From Candidatus Gastranaerophilales bacterium (GTDB taxonomy: Bacteria > Cyanobacteriota > Vampirovibrionia > Gastranaerophilales > Gastranaerophilaceae): a stretch of DNA of 64,000 nucleotides. Location: contig JAQUVW010000003.1 in NCBI GenBank assembly GCA_028693235.1, positions 62,001-126,000 of the forward strand, written 5' to 3'. The position numbers were made by a program, and so were the translations under genes. The notes under the pieces were generated by a model. It was not told where the DNA came from and did no database searches. It worked only from the letters and a program-made list of their open reading frames with translations. Each line of letters begins with the position of its first letter. The stretch's first letter is position 1. Shown in pieces: positions 42,534-52,011 of the stretch.

Positions 42534-43883
42534 TTATATTTCGACATCTTGCATCATTGATATCAAAGTATTTATAGTATTTTGCATATTAACGCTGTCA
42601 GAAACTTTTTGTTGAAGGAAACCGTTAATTTGCGGCATCAACTCAATAGCAATATCAAGCCTGGGGTTTGACCCTGGCGTGTACATACCAACATCAATCA
42701 AATCTTTATTTTCCCTGTATAAAGCCAATAGAGTTCTCATTTTGGCAGCAGCAGCCTTATGCTCTGGGGTACAAATTTCCGTAAACAAACGGCTGATACT
42801 ACCTAAAACATCTATTGCAGGATAATGATTCATCTCCGCAACTTTTCTGGATAAGAATATGTGTCCGTCAACAATACCACGGACAGTATCAACAATCGGG
42901 TCGTTAATATCGTCACCTTCCATCAAAACGGTGTATAAGGCGGTAATAGAGCCACGGGGACTGTTCCCCGTTCTTTCAAGAGCCTTTTGAAGCCAAGAAA
43001 AAATAGATGGTGGATAACCTTTCATAGTAGGAGGCTCGCCGATTGACAGTCCAACTTCACGCCCTGCCATAGCACAACGAGTAACAGTATCCGTCATTAG
43101 AAAAACTTTTTTGCCTTGATCTCTGAAATATTCACACACAGCCGTTGCCGTTAAAAGGCACTTCTGTCTGATTAAAGGTGGCTGGTCACCTGTTGAACAA
43201 ACCAAAACGGATTTTTTCATACCTTCTACACCAAGAGAATTTTCAACAAACTCTTTGACTTCACGCCCACGTTCACCGATTAACGCCATTACATTGACAT
43301 CCGCCTCAGAATTACGAGCAATCATTCCCAGCATTGTACTTTTACCAACACCAGAGCCTGCAAACAATCCCATACGTTGCCCACCACCCAAGGTTAATAG
43401 CGAATCTATTGCTCTTACACCGGTCGAAAACGTATCTTTAATAATCGGTCGGTCAAACGCCCCTGGTGGTGCATTATCAATATTAACCCATTTTGCAACA
43501 GATGTATCAAGGGGTCTTCCATCGATAGGCTCACCCAAAGGATTTATTAATCTGCCTAACAAAAAATCCCCGACAGGAACAGTAATCGGTTTTCCTGTAG
43601 ACTGAACCAAACTTCCTTGACCAATCCCGGCACCATCATACAAAAGCAATAATTGAGCATATTCACCTTTAAAGGCAACAACTTCTGCAGCTTTTCTTTC
43701 GCCTTCGGTTGTTTCAATAAAGCACAAATCGCCAATTTTCAGACCGGGGAGTTTTACTTCAACAGTCAAGCCAACAAGCTTCGAAACGGAACCTTTATAA
43801 TGAAATAATTGAGTATTGTGAATAATCTCAAAAGCTCTTTTTTTCATATATTCAATAGATTTTTCGGTGCTTTGTTCTATCAC
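42534..43883 (-). CDS. fliI: Flagellar export ATPase FliI
   Basis: F1-like ATPase that releases chaperones and helps deliver substrates to the flagellar export gate. The 449 residues include the Walker A motif AGSGVGKST (175-183), the RGREVKEF and DTVTRCAMAGREVGL segments, and EPPTMKGYPPS, all typical of the flagellar branch rather than F1 beta. Start GTG overlaps the flhA stop by 4 nt (GTGA), so the two are coupled. FliJ is not adjacent. Confidence 0.95.
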   Translation of the reverse strand: MIEQSTEKSIEYMKKRAFEIIHNTQLFHYKGSVSKLVGLTVEVKLPGLKIGDLCFIETTEGERKAAEVVAFKGEYAQLLLLYDGAGIGQGSLVQSTGKPITVPVGDFLLGRLINPLGEPIDGRPLDTSVAKWVNIDNAPPGAFDRPIIKDTFSTGVRAIDSLLTLGGGQRMGLFAGSGVGKSTMLGMIARNSEADVNVMALIGERGREVKEFVENSLGVEGMKKSVLVCSTGDQPPLIRQKCLLTATAVCEYFRDQGKKVFLMTDTVTRCAMAGREVGLSIGEPPTMKGYPPSIFSWLQKALERTGNSPRGSITALYTVLMEGDDINDPIVDTVRGIVDGHIFLSRKVAEMNHYPAIDVLGSISRLFTEICTPEHKAAAAKMRTLLALYRENKDLIDVGMYTPGSNPRLDIAIELMPQINGFLQQKVSDSVNMQNTINTLISMMQDVEI

Positions 43884-45991
43884 GATTCACCGCCGAAACT
43901 ATAATCTGAAATGTACGATTCACCAATTGTATCAACAGCTTCGACACGAATGTCAGTAATTAATTCAGAATAAGAAATGACAACAATAGTCGGAATATGT
44001 CTTTCTAACAATTGATATAAAGGCAATCTGATACGAGGAGAACACAAAATAACAGGCTGTCTGCCGATATTTTGATGGGCTCTCATCAAAGTTGACGCCG
44101 TAGACTCAATAAGCTCCTGCACTTGCAAAGGATTTAGCAAAAACATAGTACCAAGCTCAGTTCTTTGACAACTATCATCTAATGTTTTTTCCCAATCTTG
44201 CGACAAAGTAAGTGCATACAATACTTTTTCTGGATTTACATTAGCAAGACAAATCTGACGCCCTAAGGCTGCTCGCAACCTTTCAGATAAAATATCAGGC
44301 TCTTTTGAAAAACGTGCATAATCACAAAGTCTCTCAAAAATAAATATAATATCTTTTATGGATACTTTTTCTCTAATCAAATTAACAAATATTTTCCGCA
44401 AATCACTAGTCGAAATAATAGTCGGGACCAAGTCATTAACCAAAGTCGGGTCTTGACTCTTAACAAGCTCCATTAGCTTCAAGACATCAGTTTTAGTCAT
44501 AACTTCATCTACATATTTTCTGACAGCTTCTTGCAAATGGGTTACTATAACATCAACTGAATCAACAGCAGTAATTTTATCAGCAGCCTCAATAGACGTT
44601 GGATCTAGCCAATAAGCCTGTGTTTGGTAAGTAGGATCCACTCCAACAATAGCATCTTTGGGAACATCTTTGCCTAAAGCGTCCCATTGGTCAGCAATAA
44701 CCATGTTTTTTCCAGGGTAAACCTTACCCGTAGCAACAGTATTACCACGAATCGAAATCAAATACTCATTGGCATCAAGAGCCGAAGAATCCATAATTCT
44801 TACATTAGGAATGATATATCCGAGCTCATCAGTCACTCTTTGACGTAAAGCAGCAATTTTCGGTAACAATTGACCTTCTTGATCCGGGTCCGCAATAATC
44901 AACAAGCCTGAACCAACCTGCAAACTTAATACATCAACCCCCAGTCTTTCATACATTCTGTTTGGATTAACCAAATCTTGCATGTTTTGACGAACATTTT
45001 CCAACTGCCCTAACTGAGATTGGACATCTTGATTAACTAAAACAGAAAAACTTGCAACAGCAATAACAATGATATAAATAACAAAAGGCAAAGCAGGAAG
45101 CCCTGTCCACGGACTTGTAACAGCAATAAGCCCCAAGAAAATACAAGCAAATCCTAAGCTATAAGGTTTACTCAAAATTTGAGCAGCTAAATCACCACCT
45201 AAAGAAGCCCCTGTAGCTGAAGAACGTGTCATTACGATACCTGCTGAAATAGCCATCAATAATGACGGCAACTGAGCAGCCAATCCATCACCTACTGTTA
45301 ACACTGTATATTTTTGAACGGCGTCCCCTGCCGGCATACCGTTTTGAAGCATCCCAATTGCTAAACCACCGACAATATTAATTATTACAATGATAATACC
45401 TGCAATAGTATCACCTTTTACAAACTTCATGGCACCATCCATAGAACCGAATAAACTTGATTCTCTTTGGAGGTCTTCACGTTTTTTTACAGCTTCTTCT
45501 GGTGAAATCAACCCCGCATTAAAATCGGCATCAATAGTCATTTGTTTTCCAGGCATTGCGTCTAAGGCGAATCTCGCAGCAACTTCTGCGATACGTTCAG
45601 AACCCTTTGTTATAACCATGAATTGGACAACTGTTATAATCAAAAATATAACAAAACCTACAATTAGGTTACCACCCGTAACGAAATTACCAAAAGCTTC
45701 AACAACTTCGCCAGCATTACCTTTAGCCAAGATTAACCTTGTAGAAGCAATGGACAAAACCAACCGAAACATTGTACCAATCAAAATGATAGAAGGAAAT
45801 GCCGCCAATTCTAAAGGTTTCTGTATATACAAAGAAATCATCAATAAAACAATTCCTAAAGTAATATTGAAAGAAATTGAAAAATTAATAACCCAAGGAG
45901 GCATTTCAACAAGCAAAATTAATATTAGCAAGATTACACCTGATGCTAACATTATTTCACTGACTGGATTTTTTGAGCCTCCGGCTGCCAA
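43880..45991 (-). CDS. flhA: Flagellar export gate protein FlhA
   Basis: Ion-conducting export gate subunit. 703 residues: eight membrane helices in about the first 320 residues with the FHIPEP-type loop FVKGDTIAG and the conserved GDGLAAQLPSLLM, then the cytoplasmic domain from about 345 that binds chaperone-substrate complexes. The start is TTG 45991 with GGGGGAA 5 nt upstream. It is coupled to fliI and follows fliH by 9 nt. A soluble partial copy lies at 14754-16211. Confidence 0.97.
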   Translation of the reverse strand: MAAGGSKNPVSEIMLASGVILLILILLVEMPPWVINFSISFNITLGIVLLMISLYIQKPLELAAFPSIILIGTMFRLVLSIASTRLILAKGNAGEVVEAFGNFVTGGNLIVGFVIFLIITVVQFMVITKGSERIAEVAARFALDAMPGKQMTIDADFNAGLISPEEAVKKREDLQRESSLFGSMDGAMKFVKGDTIAGIIIVIINIVGGLAIGMLQNGMPAGDAVQKYTVLTVGDGLAAQLPSLLMAISAGIVMTRSSATGASLGGDLAAQILSKPYSLGFACIFLGLIAVTSPWTGLPALPFVIYIIVIAVASFSVLVNQDVQSQLGQLENVRQNMQDLVNPNRMYERLGVDVLSLQVGSGLLIIADPDQEGQLLPKIAALRQRVTDELGYIIPNVRIMDSSALDANEYLISIRGNTVATGKVYPGKNMVIADQWDALGKDVPKDAIVGVDPTYQTQAYWLDPTSIEAADKITAVDSVDVIVTHLQEAVRKYVDEVMTKTDVLKLMELVKSQDPTLVNDLVPTIISTSDLRKIFVNLIREKVSIKDIIFIFERLCDYARFSKEPDILSERLRAALGRQICLANVNPEKVLYALTLSQDWEKTLDDSCQRTELGTMFLLNPLQVQELIESTASTLMRAHQNIGRQPVILCSPRIRLPLYQLLERHIPTIVVISYSELITDIRVEAVDTIGESYISDYSFGGES

Positions 45992-46000
45992 TTGTTCCCC

Positions 46001-46711
46001 CTATATTTTCTTGAAAGCTTCTTGTATTATTTGGATTTGTGACTCTATTGTAGCATCAATGATTCCATTTGAGGTTTCAATAATTGCTCCCCCCATAGAA
46101 ATATCAGCATCTGGAACTACATTTATTTTCACATCATATTTTGAGTCTGCCAACTTATCTGGCAAGTTTTCCTTTACATTATCAACGTCATCGGGCATAA
46201 CTTTTATGGTTATTCGATTTTCGCCTTTTGCATTATCATCCAAAATACCTTGAATAATATTCAAAATAGCTTCATCATTAGTTTTCAATTCATTATTAAG
46301 GATTTTTTTTGCAATTTCAACAGAAATATCAAAAATACCCGAAGTCAACTCCTCGTAGACTTTATCCTTGTATGCAAAGAACTCGTCAATTGAAGAATTC
46401 AAACGAGCAAGGTCTTCTTTTGCAGATTCAATACCGGCTAGTCGACCATCTTTAGTTGCAATTTCCTTAATAGAAATAGCTTCTTCTTGAGCTCTTGAAA
46501 TCAAATTTCTATCATCAATCCTGCGATAGCCACGACGTCTGCTTCCCTGCCTACGTTCAGCCCTTTGTTCAAAATTTATGTTATCAATACTAAATTTTGC
46601 AAGAATATCTTCTTCAACAGGTGGCTCAACTTTAGTTTTTTCAACCTCTGTTGGAGTCACTTCTTGTTTGTCTATTTTTTTTTCGATATTACGCTTTCTT
46701 TTGATAATCAT
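46001..46711 (-). CDS. fliH: FliH-type stator/regulator of the export ATPase
   Basis: A 236-residue protein with a basic and proline/glutamate-rich N-terminus, a long helical middle (about 75-135) and a C-terminal V-type ATPase E-subunit-like half (EIAKKILNNELKTNDEAI, GGAIIETSNGIIDATIESQ), the pattern of FliH/SctL. It tethers FliI and the export gate. It overlaps the FliG-like gene by 23 nt with only a weak ribosome site, consistent with coupled translation. The identification rests on the pattern and position between fliG and fliI. Confidence 0.85.
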   Translation of the reverse strand: MIIKRKRNIEKKIDKQEVTPTEVEKTKVEPPVEEDILAKFSIDNINFEQRAERRQGSRRRGYRRIDDRNLISRAQEEAISIKEIATKDGRLAGIESAKEDLARLNSSIDEFFAYKDKVYEELTSGIFDISVEIAKKILNNELKTNDEAILNIIQGILDDNAKGENRITIKVMPDDVDNVKENLPDKLADSKYDVKINVVPDADISMGGAIIETSNGIIDATIESQIQIIQEAFKKI

Positions 46712-47636
46712 CTATTTTGTCTTCTACATGCTTACAAATCAATTGTATCACCCATGGTGAAAGATTTCTTCTTTCATCAAATGCTTCATCTAATATAAAT
46801 TCTTTGACCAATGGACGCTCTTGCTCGACAATATTTTCCAAAACTTTGACATCAACTTTAGCCAAAGCCCTACTAAATTGCCCCAAAGTTTTATTAATAT
46901 TGACCTTTTTCGGCTGTGGCAACGAAGTTTTTATCTCTTGCAAACATTTAAGAACAACACTTGTATCGATTTTTGTTTCAAGGTCATCCATTTGCATATA
47001 TTGAATTAAAACTTGAGCCTCGGAAGGTGCGAATTTATTCAAAATTGTGCCGACTTTGTCTTTGGGCAACTGTTTTAAAATCATTGCAAAAGCAGCCATT
47101 TTTAAAATTTTAGCATCACTGGCACTTTCAATAGCTGCATTATCAGCCTGAGCCATAGCATCAATATTTGACTGGCTCATGGCATTTTTCATTTGTTGAT
47201 CATTTAATGCACCTTTTTTCTTTAAATCCGCTAAAGCTTCATCAAAACATTTTTTGACGTGATGTTCCACTAAATCAATCATTTGACCCTGTGGTAAATT
47301 TTTCGACAAAGACTGTTTGGCAATTTCAAAAACAGTAAATGCAATTTTTTGTAAAATAGGATCTCTAAATTGAGGAGGAACACCGCCTCTAATTAAATCA
47401 ACAGATTTGTGAAAAGACCATTCACCAATAAACTGTGTAACAACAGAAGCTTGCCCGACATCAAAGGTAACAGTTTTATCTTTAGATAAAGCTTCGCCTG
47501 CTAAAAAACAGAAGTTATTTACAATATTTACAATATAATTCTTGTCTTCATCAGACAAATCACGAGGCAAGACAGCTTTTGCTTGCTGAGCAAGGTCAGC
47601 TGCGAACTCCTTGTAGTTAAACCCCTCTATCGACAT
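46689..47636 (-). CDS. FliG-position protein, highly divergent
   Basis: A 315-residue protein between fliF and fliH, where fliG normally lies. Residues about 175-240 (AAFAMILKQLPKDKVGTIL) resemble the FliG N-domain that binds FliF, and 250-312 (RALAKVDVKVLENIV) resemble the FliG C-domain helices. Residues 1-150 have no FliG counterpart I can see, and the FliG middle-domain EHPQ motif that binds FliM is absent. It may be a remodelled switch/rotor protein or a structural substitute. No FliM or FliN is in the window. The identification rests mostly on synteny. Confidence 0.55.
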   Translation of the reverse strand: MSIEGFNYKEFAADLAQQAKAVLPRDLSDEDKNYIVNIVNNFCFLAGEALSKDKTVTFDVGQASVVTQFIGEWSFHKSVDLIRGGVPPQFRDPILQKIAFTVFEIAKQSLSKNLPQGQMIDLVEHHVKKCFDEALADLKKKGALNDQQMKNAMSQSNIDAMAQADNAAIESASDAKILKMAAFAMILKQLPKDKVGTILNKFAPSEAQVLIQYMQMDDLETKIDTSVVLKCLQEIKTSLPQPKKVNINKTLGQFSRALAKVDVKVLENIVEQERPLVKEFILDEAFDERRNLSPWVIQLICKHVEDKIDDYQKKA

Positions 47637-47654
47637 TTTAAGTTATCCCCTTGT

Positions 47655-49313
47655 TTAAGACTTTTCAATCCAACTTTTTACTTGTTCAATAACAGCATCA
47701 TCTTCCGCAAAAGCGATGTCAGAAGACACATCAGTAATGGTGTTTTTCAAATCTTCGACGGCATTCGGATTTTGAGATATTTGTTGTTGAGCTTGTTGCT
47801 CCATAAGTCCTTGTTGCATTATTGCTTGACGTTCTATTAATTCTGCAGCCTTTAAATTAACATCTCTGAGTTGTTTCTCTTGTTCTTGAGATTTGGCTCT
47901 TAAAGATTCTAACTCTTCTTTTTGTTTTAAAGCTGCGGCTTTAAGTTTTTTAGAAATAAAACTAAATCCGAACATCAAACCACCAACCAACAAAGCTATT
48001 GCTATCCACCAAGGATTTCCTGTTTGTTCAACTTTTGGCAAACTAACCGGTCTATCGGAAGCCAAATACGGTTCGATAGAATCTGAATAAGCAATTGAAA
48101 CATTGTTTGGTGAAACTTTTGGAGATGCTGATTTTGCAATTAAAGCTTTTAATTCGTCTTCTGTAATATTTGTCGGAATGGCACCCTCGTCAATCGTTAC
48201 TGCAATAGAAATATCTTCAACTACGCCCGGTTTAATATACTCATTAACTTGAGTTTTTGAAACTCCGTATTGGGTTTCTTTTGCTATTCTTGAATAACTG
48301 CGGTTTTGAGCTGAATCACTTCCACTTGCAGGCAACCCATTAGGCAAATAAACACTGACAGCATTCAAGCCTTTATTGCTGTCTTGAGTTGAATCGCCTA
48401 AACCCTCTGAGAAAGTTTGCTCAGAAACTGAGGTTTTTTGCTTCGGATTATACAATATGCTTGATTTTTCAATAGGAACTTGTCTTAGAAATGTACTTAC
48501 AGTGCAGACATAATTACCTTTTCCAAGCAACCTGTCTAATTGAGACGCGACTTTACCTTGCATATATTGGTCATTTTCCTGCAATCTTGAAAGTTGGTCA
48601 TCTGTTGAATTTATTAAACTATGATAAACATTCCCGTTTGTATCGGTAATAGAAATATTTTCAGAAGTAAGTCCGGTAACACTACCTAAAAGCAAATTTG
48701 TAATAGCTTTTATTTTTGTTTGGTCTAGCTTTACGCCACTTGGAACAACGAGTTGAACTGTAGCTGTAATAGGTTTTTTATCAGCTGTAAACATAGAATT
48801 TTGTTCAGGAATAGAGATAAAAACGGAAGCATTTTCAATGCCTTCAATTTTTCTTATCAATCTGGACAACTCACCATTGATAGCACGCGAAAGCCTGATT
48901 CTCTTGTCTTCTTTAGTCGAAGTAAAATCACCTTTGTCAAATATTTCAAGACCGACAAACTGATCCATCAATCCACTTTGAACAATAGCCAAAAGAGCAG
49001 CATCACGTTGAGATTGAGTATAAGTTCCACCCTTTAAGACAATGGAAGATTTATTTCCTTCATTTACTCTTTGAGCTTCAATTTGCTGTTTTGCAAGCAA
49101 GGCTTGAATTTCAAGAGCCTTACCAAGATTATCGGTAGTCAATAAAGTAGCATCTTCTTTAACTTTTTTTTCAACTTGAACATTAGAACCACCGGTAGAG
49201 CCTTTTGTTGCAGCTACCATACCCATAGAAACAAATATAACCAAAATCAACGCAATCACCCCAATGATTGTGTATAACAACGGCTTATTTTTTAGTATTT
49301 CTTGAAAGTTCAT
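47655..49313 (-). CDS. fliF: Flagellar MS-ring protein FliF
   Basis: Forms the MS ring in the inner membrane. 552 residues, with transmembrane helices at about 12-34 and 430-452. The periplasmic ring-building motifs lie between (ALEIQALLAKQQIEAQ, IRLSRAINGELSRLIRKIEGIENASVFISIPE in parts). The cytoplasmic tail is a coiled coil ending in AVIEQVKSWIEKS, equivalent to the FliG-binding end of FliF. The only purine-rich site before the ATG (AAGG) abuts it, so leader-dependent initiation is unclear; the promoter is 18 nt upstream. Confidence 0.95.
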   Translation of the reverse strand: MNFQEILKNKPLLYTIIGVIALILVIFVSMGMVAATKGSTGGSNVQVEKKVKEDATLLTTDNLGKALEIQALLAKQQIEAQRVNEGNKSSIVLKGGTYTQSQRDAALLAIVQSGLMDQFVGLEIFDKGDFTSTKEDKRIRLSRAINGELSRLIRKIEGIENASVFISIPEQNSMFTADKKPITATVQLVVPSGVKLDQTKIKAITNLLLGSVTGLTSENISITDTNGNVYHSLINSTDDQLSRLQENDQYMQGKVASQLDRLLGKGNYVCTVSTFLRQVPIEKSSILYNPKQKTSVSEQTFSEGLGDSTQDSNKGLNAVSVYLPNGLPASGSDSAQNRSYSRIAKETQYGVSKTQVNEYIKPGVVEDISIAVTIDEGAIPTNITEDELKALIAKSASPKVSPNNVSIAYSDSIEPYLASDRPVSLPKVEQTGNPWWIAIALLVGGLMFGFSFISKKLKAAALKQKEELESLRAKSQEQEKQLRDVNLKAAELIERQAIMQQGLMEQQAQQQISQNPNAVEDLKNTITDVSSDIAFAEDDAVIEQVKSWIEKS

Positions 49314-49330
49314 CCTTAATCTATCTATAA

Positions 49331-49359
49331 TTAATAATTACACTCATAATCAGTGTCAA
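49331..49359 (-). promoter_or_regulatory. Promoter of the fliF-fliG-fliH-flhA-fliI unit
   Basis: On the minus strand, a perfect TTGACA (plus 49354-49359), a 17-nt spacer and TATTAA (plus 49331-49336) precede the fliF ATG by 17 nt. It is a sigma-70-type rather than sigma-28 or sigma-54 promoter. It divides the flagellar island into two units. The 120-nt gap holds nothing else. Confidence 0.75.
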
Positions 49360-49433
49360 TCGAAAAGTTCATGCTCTACGATTTTACCTCACCCATGCTA
49401 ATATTATACTATTATTTTAAATATAAGGTAATG

Positions 49434-49772
49434 TTATATTGAAATTTGCATAACTTTTTCATACGTTTGAATGACTTTCCCAGCGACTTGAGTTGCCAAG
49501 GTTACTCCCAGTTCAGCTTTAGCCATTGCAGTTGTAACATCATGGATATCAACATTTGAATTTCCCATCATTTGATCTTTTAACAATTCGTCAGGTTTTG
49601 ACATTTCTTGGTTTAAATTAGAAACCAAACCTGACATTACTGATTTAAAATTCTCAGTTTCAGGTTGCTCTACTGACTTCATTCTCATACCCTCAATTCC
49701 AAAATCGGTATATTTTGAAGGCTCTATTCTTTGAAACAAATCAATATTTGGTACTAAATTTTGCTTAATCAT
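49434..49772 (-). CDS. fliE: Flagellar hook-basal body protein FliE
   Basis: Links the MS ring to the rod. 112 residues with the characteristic C-terminal half: DIHDVTTAMAKAELGVTLATQVAGKVIQTYEKVMQ, given here in parts as DIHDVTTAMAKAE and VIQTYEKVMQI. It lies 12 nt after the lytic transglycosylase gene in the flg unit. Confidence 0.93.
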   Translation of the reverse strand: MIKQNLVPNIDLFQRIEPSKYTDFGIEGMRMKSVEQPETENFKSVMSGLVSNLNQEMSKPDELLKDQMMGNSNVDIHDVTTAMAKAELGVTLATQVAGKVIQTYEKVMQISI

Positions 49773-49784
49773 CCTATATAATCC

Positions 49785-50420
49785 TTATCCTAAGTAATTT
49801 GCCAATATACTTTTTACGTAATTTTGAGTTTCTTTAAACGGAGGAACTCCATTATATTTATCTACATTGCCCGAACCCGCATTATATGCAGCTAGAGCAA
49901 GTATTAAATTTCCGTTATGTCTTTTCAATTTTGATTTAAGATATTTGACACCGCCCTCTATATTTTGAATAGGGTCAAACGGATCTTTAACCCCGAGCCC
50001 ACGAGCTGTAGCAGGCATCAACTGCATTAGTCCAATGGCTCCACAAGAAGAAACCGCATCAGATCTAAAACCTGATTCTTGCTTTACTAATGCTTTAATT
50101 AATTTTTCATCAATGTCATATTTTTTAGCCATGTGAGAAATAATATTCATGATTTGAGATTTTGATGCCTTTACTCCGTGCTTTACAGAAGGCAAAGCAG
50201 AAACAGCGTTAACATCATCAGCGTTTAGAACTTTAAACTTTGAATCAATTGCATTACTGGACTTTAAAACATCAGAAAAAGGCTGAACCGTATTATTTGA
50301 AGGTTCTTCTAAAACTGATTTCTCAAGATTATTAACATAGGTGTTAATCTGAGCTGCACGTTTAATTGCGGCTTCTTTACCACTTGTATTTATTAAGTTT
50401 TGTATATTTTGTGAAAACAA
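49785..50420 (-). CDS. Lytic transglycosylase (SLT family), probable flagellar wall-opening enzyme
   Basis: A 211-residue protein with an N-terminal Gln/Ser-rich region (1-90) and a C-terminal SLT domain (97-205). The catalytic glutamate is Glu115 (VKQESGF). Further family marks are AIGLMQLMPATARGLG, NIEGGVKYL and LAAYNAGSGNV. It lacks a visible signal peptide and starts at TTG 50420 with AGGG/AGGAA upstream. Its place between flgC and fliE suggests it cuts peptidoglycan for rod assembly, as FlgJ does elsewhere. It may be exported by the flagellar apparatus. Confidence 0.9.
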   Translation of the reverse strand: MFSQNIQNLINTSGKEAAIKRAAQINTYVNNLEKSVLEEPSNNTVQPFSDVLKSSNAIDSKFKVLNADDVNAVSALPSVKHGVKASKSQIMNIISHMAKKYDIDEKLIKALVKQESGFRSDAVSSCGAIGLMQLMPATARGLGVKDPFDPIQNIEGGVKYLKSKLKRHNGNLILALAAYNAGSGNVDKYNGVPPFKETQNYVKSILANYLG

Positions 50421-50456
50421 CTTCCTACCCTGTACCCTCTGTTATATATAAATTAA

Positions 50457-50900
50457 CTATTTCCCTATTTCACAAGCTCTTTGAGCCATTGTTTTGGTAA
50501 TATTCACCACCGCCAAATTGGCTTCGTAGGCTCTTTGTGCCATTGAAGCATCTGCAATTTCAACAAGCGGATTTACATTAGATGTCCTTATATAGCCGTT
50601 AGAGTCAGCATCAGGGTGCCCCGGGCGATATAACCTATCACCAAGCGTAGGATCCTCTACCACGCCAGACATAGCCACTCCGCCTTGAAGAAAAGGAACT
50701 GTCCCCATACCAAACAAATCTTCTTTCATTGAGCTTAATAAACCTGCAAACGAAATATTATCAGTTGCTGTCAAAACAGGGATTTTTCTTACATAATTAG
50801 GCGTATCTAAGTTCGCAATGTTCTTAGCACTTATATCCATACGCTTTCCGTGTACGGTCATCCCTTTTGCACCTATATCAATTGAATTTAATAAACTCAT
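50457..50900 (-). CDS. flgC: Flagellar rod protein FlgC
   Basis: Proximal rod subunit, 147 residues. It has the N-terminal rod motif ISAKNIANLDTPNYVRK, the YRPGHPDADSNGYI segment and the C-terminal helix MAQRAYEANLAVVNITKTM. It lies 2 nt after flgB. Confidence 0.95.
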   Translation of the reverse strand: MSLLNSIDIGAKGMTVHGKRMDISAKNIANLDTPNYVRKIPVLTATDNISFAGLLSSMKEDLFGMGTVPFLQGGVAMSGVVEDPTLGDRLYRPGHPDADSNGYIRTSNVNPLVEIADASMAQRAYEANLAVVNITKTMAQRACEIGK

Positions 50901-50902
50901 AA

Positions 50903-51250
50903 TTATTTACCTACATTCATTACTGTCTTCATATTAGTTATCAAAGAGGTCATATTTCTTGATGCAACATAATACATCAAGGAATTTTTTTGCATCTCAG
51001 TTAATTCATTAGCCGCATTAATAGGACCTTGTTGTCTATCTTCAATAATGGCGGAAGGCCCGAGTTTAGATGATAATTCTGTTTCTAATGGGCTATTCAT
51101 AGTTCCCAAATAAGAATCAAATTTAATATCTTTTCTAACGTAACCCGGTGTGTCCATATTAGCAAGATTGGCAGAAAGAGCCCTTTGTCTTTGGGCAACC
51201 AAATCCAACATCAAATTAATTTTTCCAAATGAATCACTCGGAGTATACAT
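50903..51250 (-). CDS. flgB: Flagellar rod protein FlgB
   Basis: Proximal rod subunit, 115 residues. The N-terminal LVAQRQRALSANLANMDTPGYVRKD segment (in parts LSANLANMDTPGY) is diagnostic of FlgB. It lies 33 nt after the FlgG-like gene and directly before flgC. Confidence 0.94.
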   Translation of the reverse strand: MYTPSDSFGKINLMLDLVAQRQRALSANLANMDTPGYVRKDIKFDSYLGTMNSPLETELSSKLGPSAIIEDRQQGPINAANELTEMQKNSLMYYVASRNMTSLITNMKTVMNVGK

Positions 51251-51283
51251 ACTTTACCTCTACATACTATTTTTTAATTGTTT

Positions 51284-51997
51284 CTATTGATTTAGTGTAA
51301 CAGCTTTATTGTACATGTCATCCACTGCTTTCATGACTTTAAAACTTGCAAGCATTGATGCATTCAATCTCATTACGGTGTTGACCTGATCGTACATGTC
51401 AACATTAGGTCTTTCCAAATAACCTTGCATAACACTATGATGATTGGTCATAAGGATAGGTTCACCTGAGTCATCTGTACATATAAATTTATTGCCATCG
51501 CCACCTTTTAAGCCTTCGGGATTTAAGAAATTAACAACAGGAATTGTACCCAATTTTTTTTCTTTACCACCTGCCTCTAAGACAGCAGTTACGTCACCAT
51601 TTGGCTTAATTATTATTGCATCATAATTTGCAGGAATTTTTATTCCATCACCAACCAAACAATCATCATTTGTGATTAAATAACCATCTTTATCTAATTT
51701 AAAAGCCCCGTCACGAGTATAAGTTACATCACCTGTTCTTGATGTAACGGGAATAAATCCTGCACCTGACAATGAAACATCAAAAGGTTGATCGGTTCTC
51801 AATGGAGCCCCCACTGTAAAACTACGGCGAACAACACCGTCTAAATATCCGTTTTCGCCTAGCATTTCATCAAAACGAACCGCCCTATAAGCAGTTGTAT
51901 TATAATTTGAAATGTTACTTGAAATATAACCCAACTTCTCAAATTGAGTATTTGCGTTAATAATATTTCTTCTTATTACACCTTGAAAACTAGACAT
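51284..51997 (-). CDS. flgG: Flagellar rod protein, FlgG/FlgF type (FlgG-like)
   Basis: A 237-residue hook-basal body family protein. The N-terminal helix with SSNISNYNTTAYR, the central DGAFKLDKDGYLITND and the C-terminal YDQVNTVMRLNASMLASFKVMKAVDD helix are as in FlgG. The FlgG/FlgF choice is tentative and rests on the C-terminus. It is slightly shorter than the common 260 residues. It follows the other rod gene by 14 nt. Confidence 0.85.
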   Translation of the reverse strand: MSSFQGVIRRNIINANTQFEKLGYISSNISNYNTTAYRAVRFDEMLGENGYLDGVVRRSFTVGAPLRTDQPFDVSLSGAGFIPVTSRTGDVTYTRDGAFKLDKDGYLITNDDCLVGDGIKIPANYDAIIIKPNGDVTAVLEAGGKEKKLGTIPVVNFLNPEGLKGGDGNKFICTDDSGEPILMTNHHSVMQGYLERPNVDMYDQVNTVMRLNASMLASFKVMKAVDDMYNKAVTLNQ

Positions 51998-52011
51998 AAA
52001 AACCTCTAAAA

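Noticed and set aside
42534-43883. F1-type or virulence T3SS ATPase instead of FliI
   Set aside because: The adjacent flhA, fliH, fliF and rod genes and the flagellar-type motifs fit FliI; no injectisome-specific genes are present.
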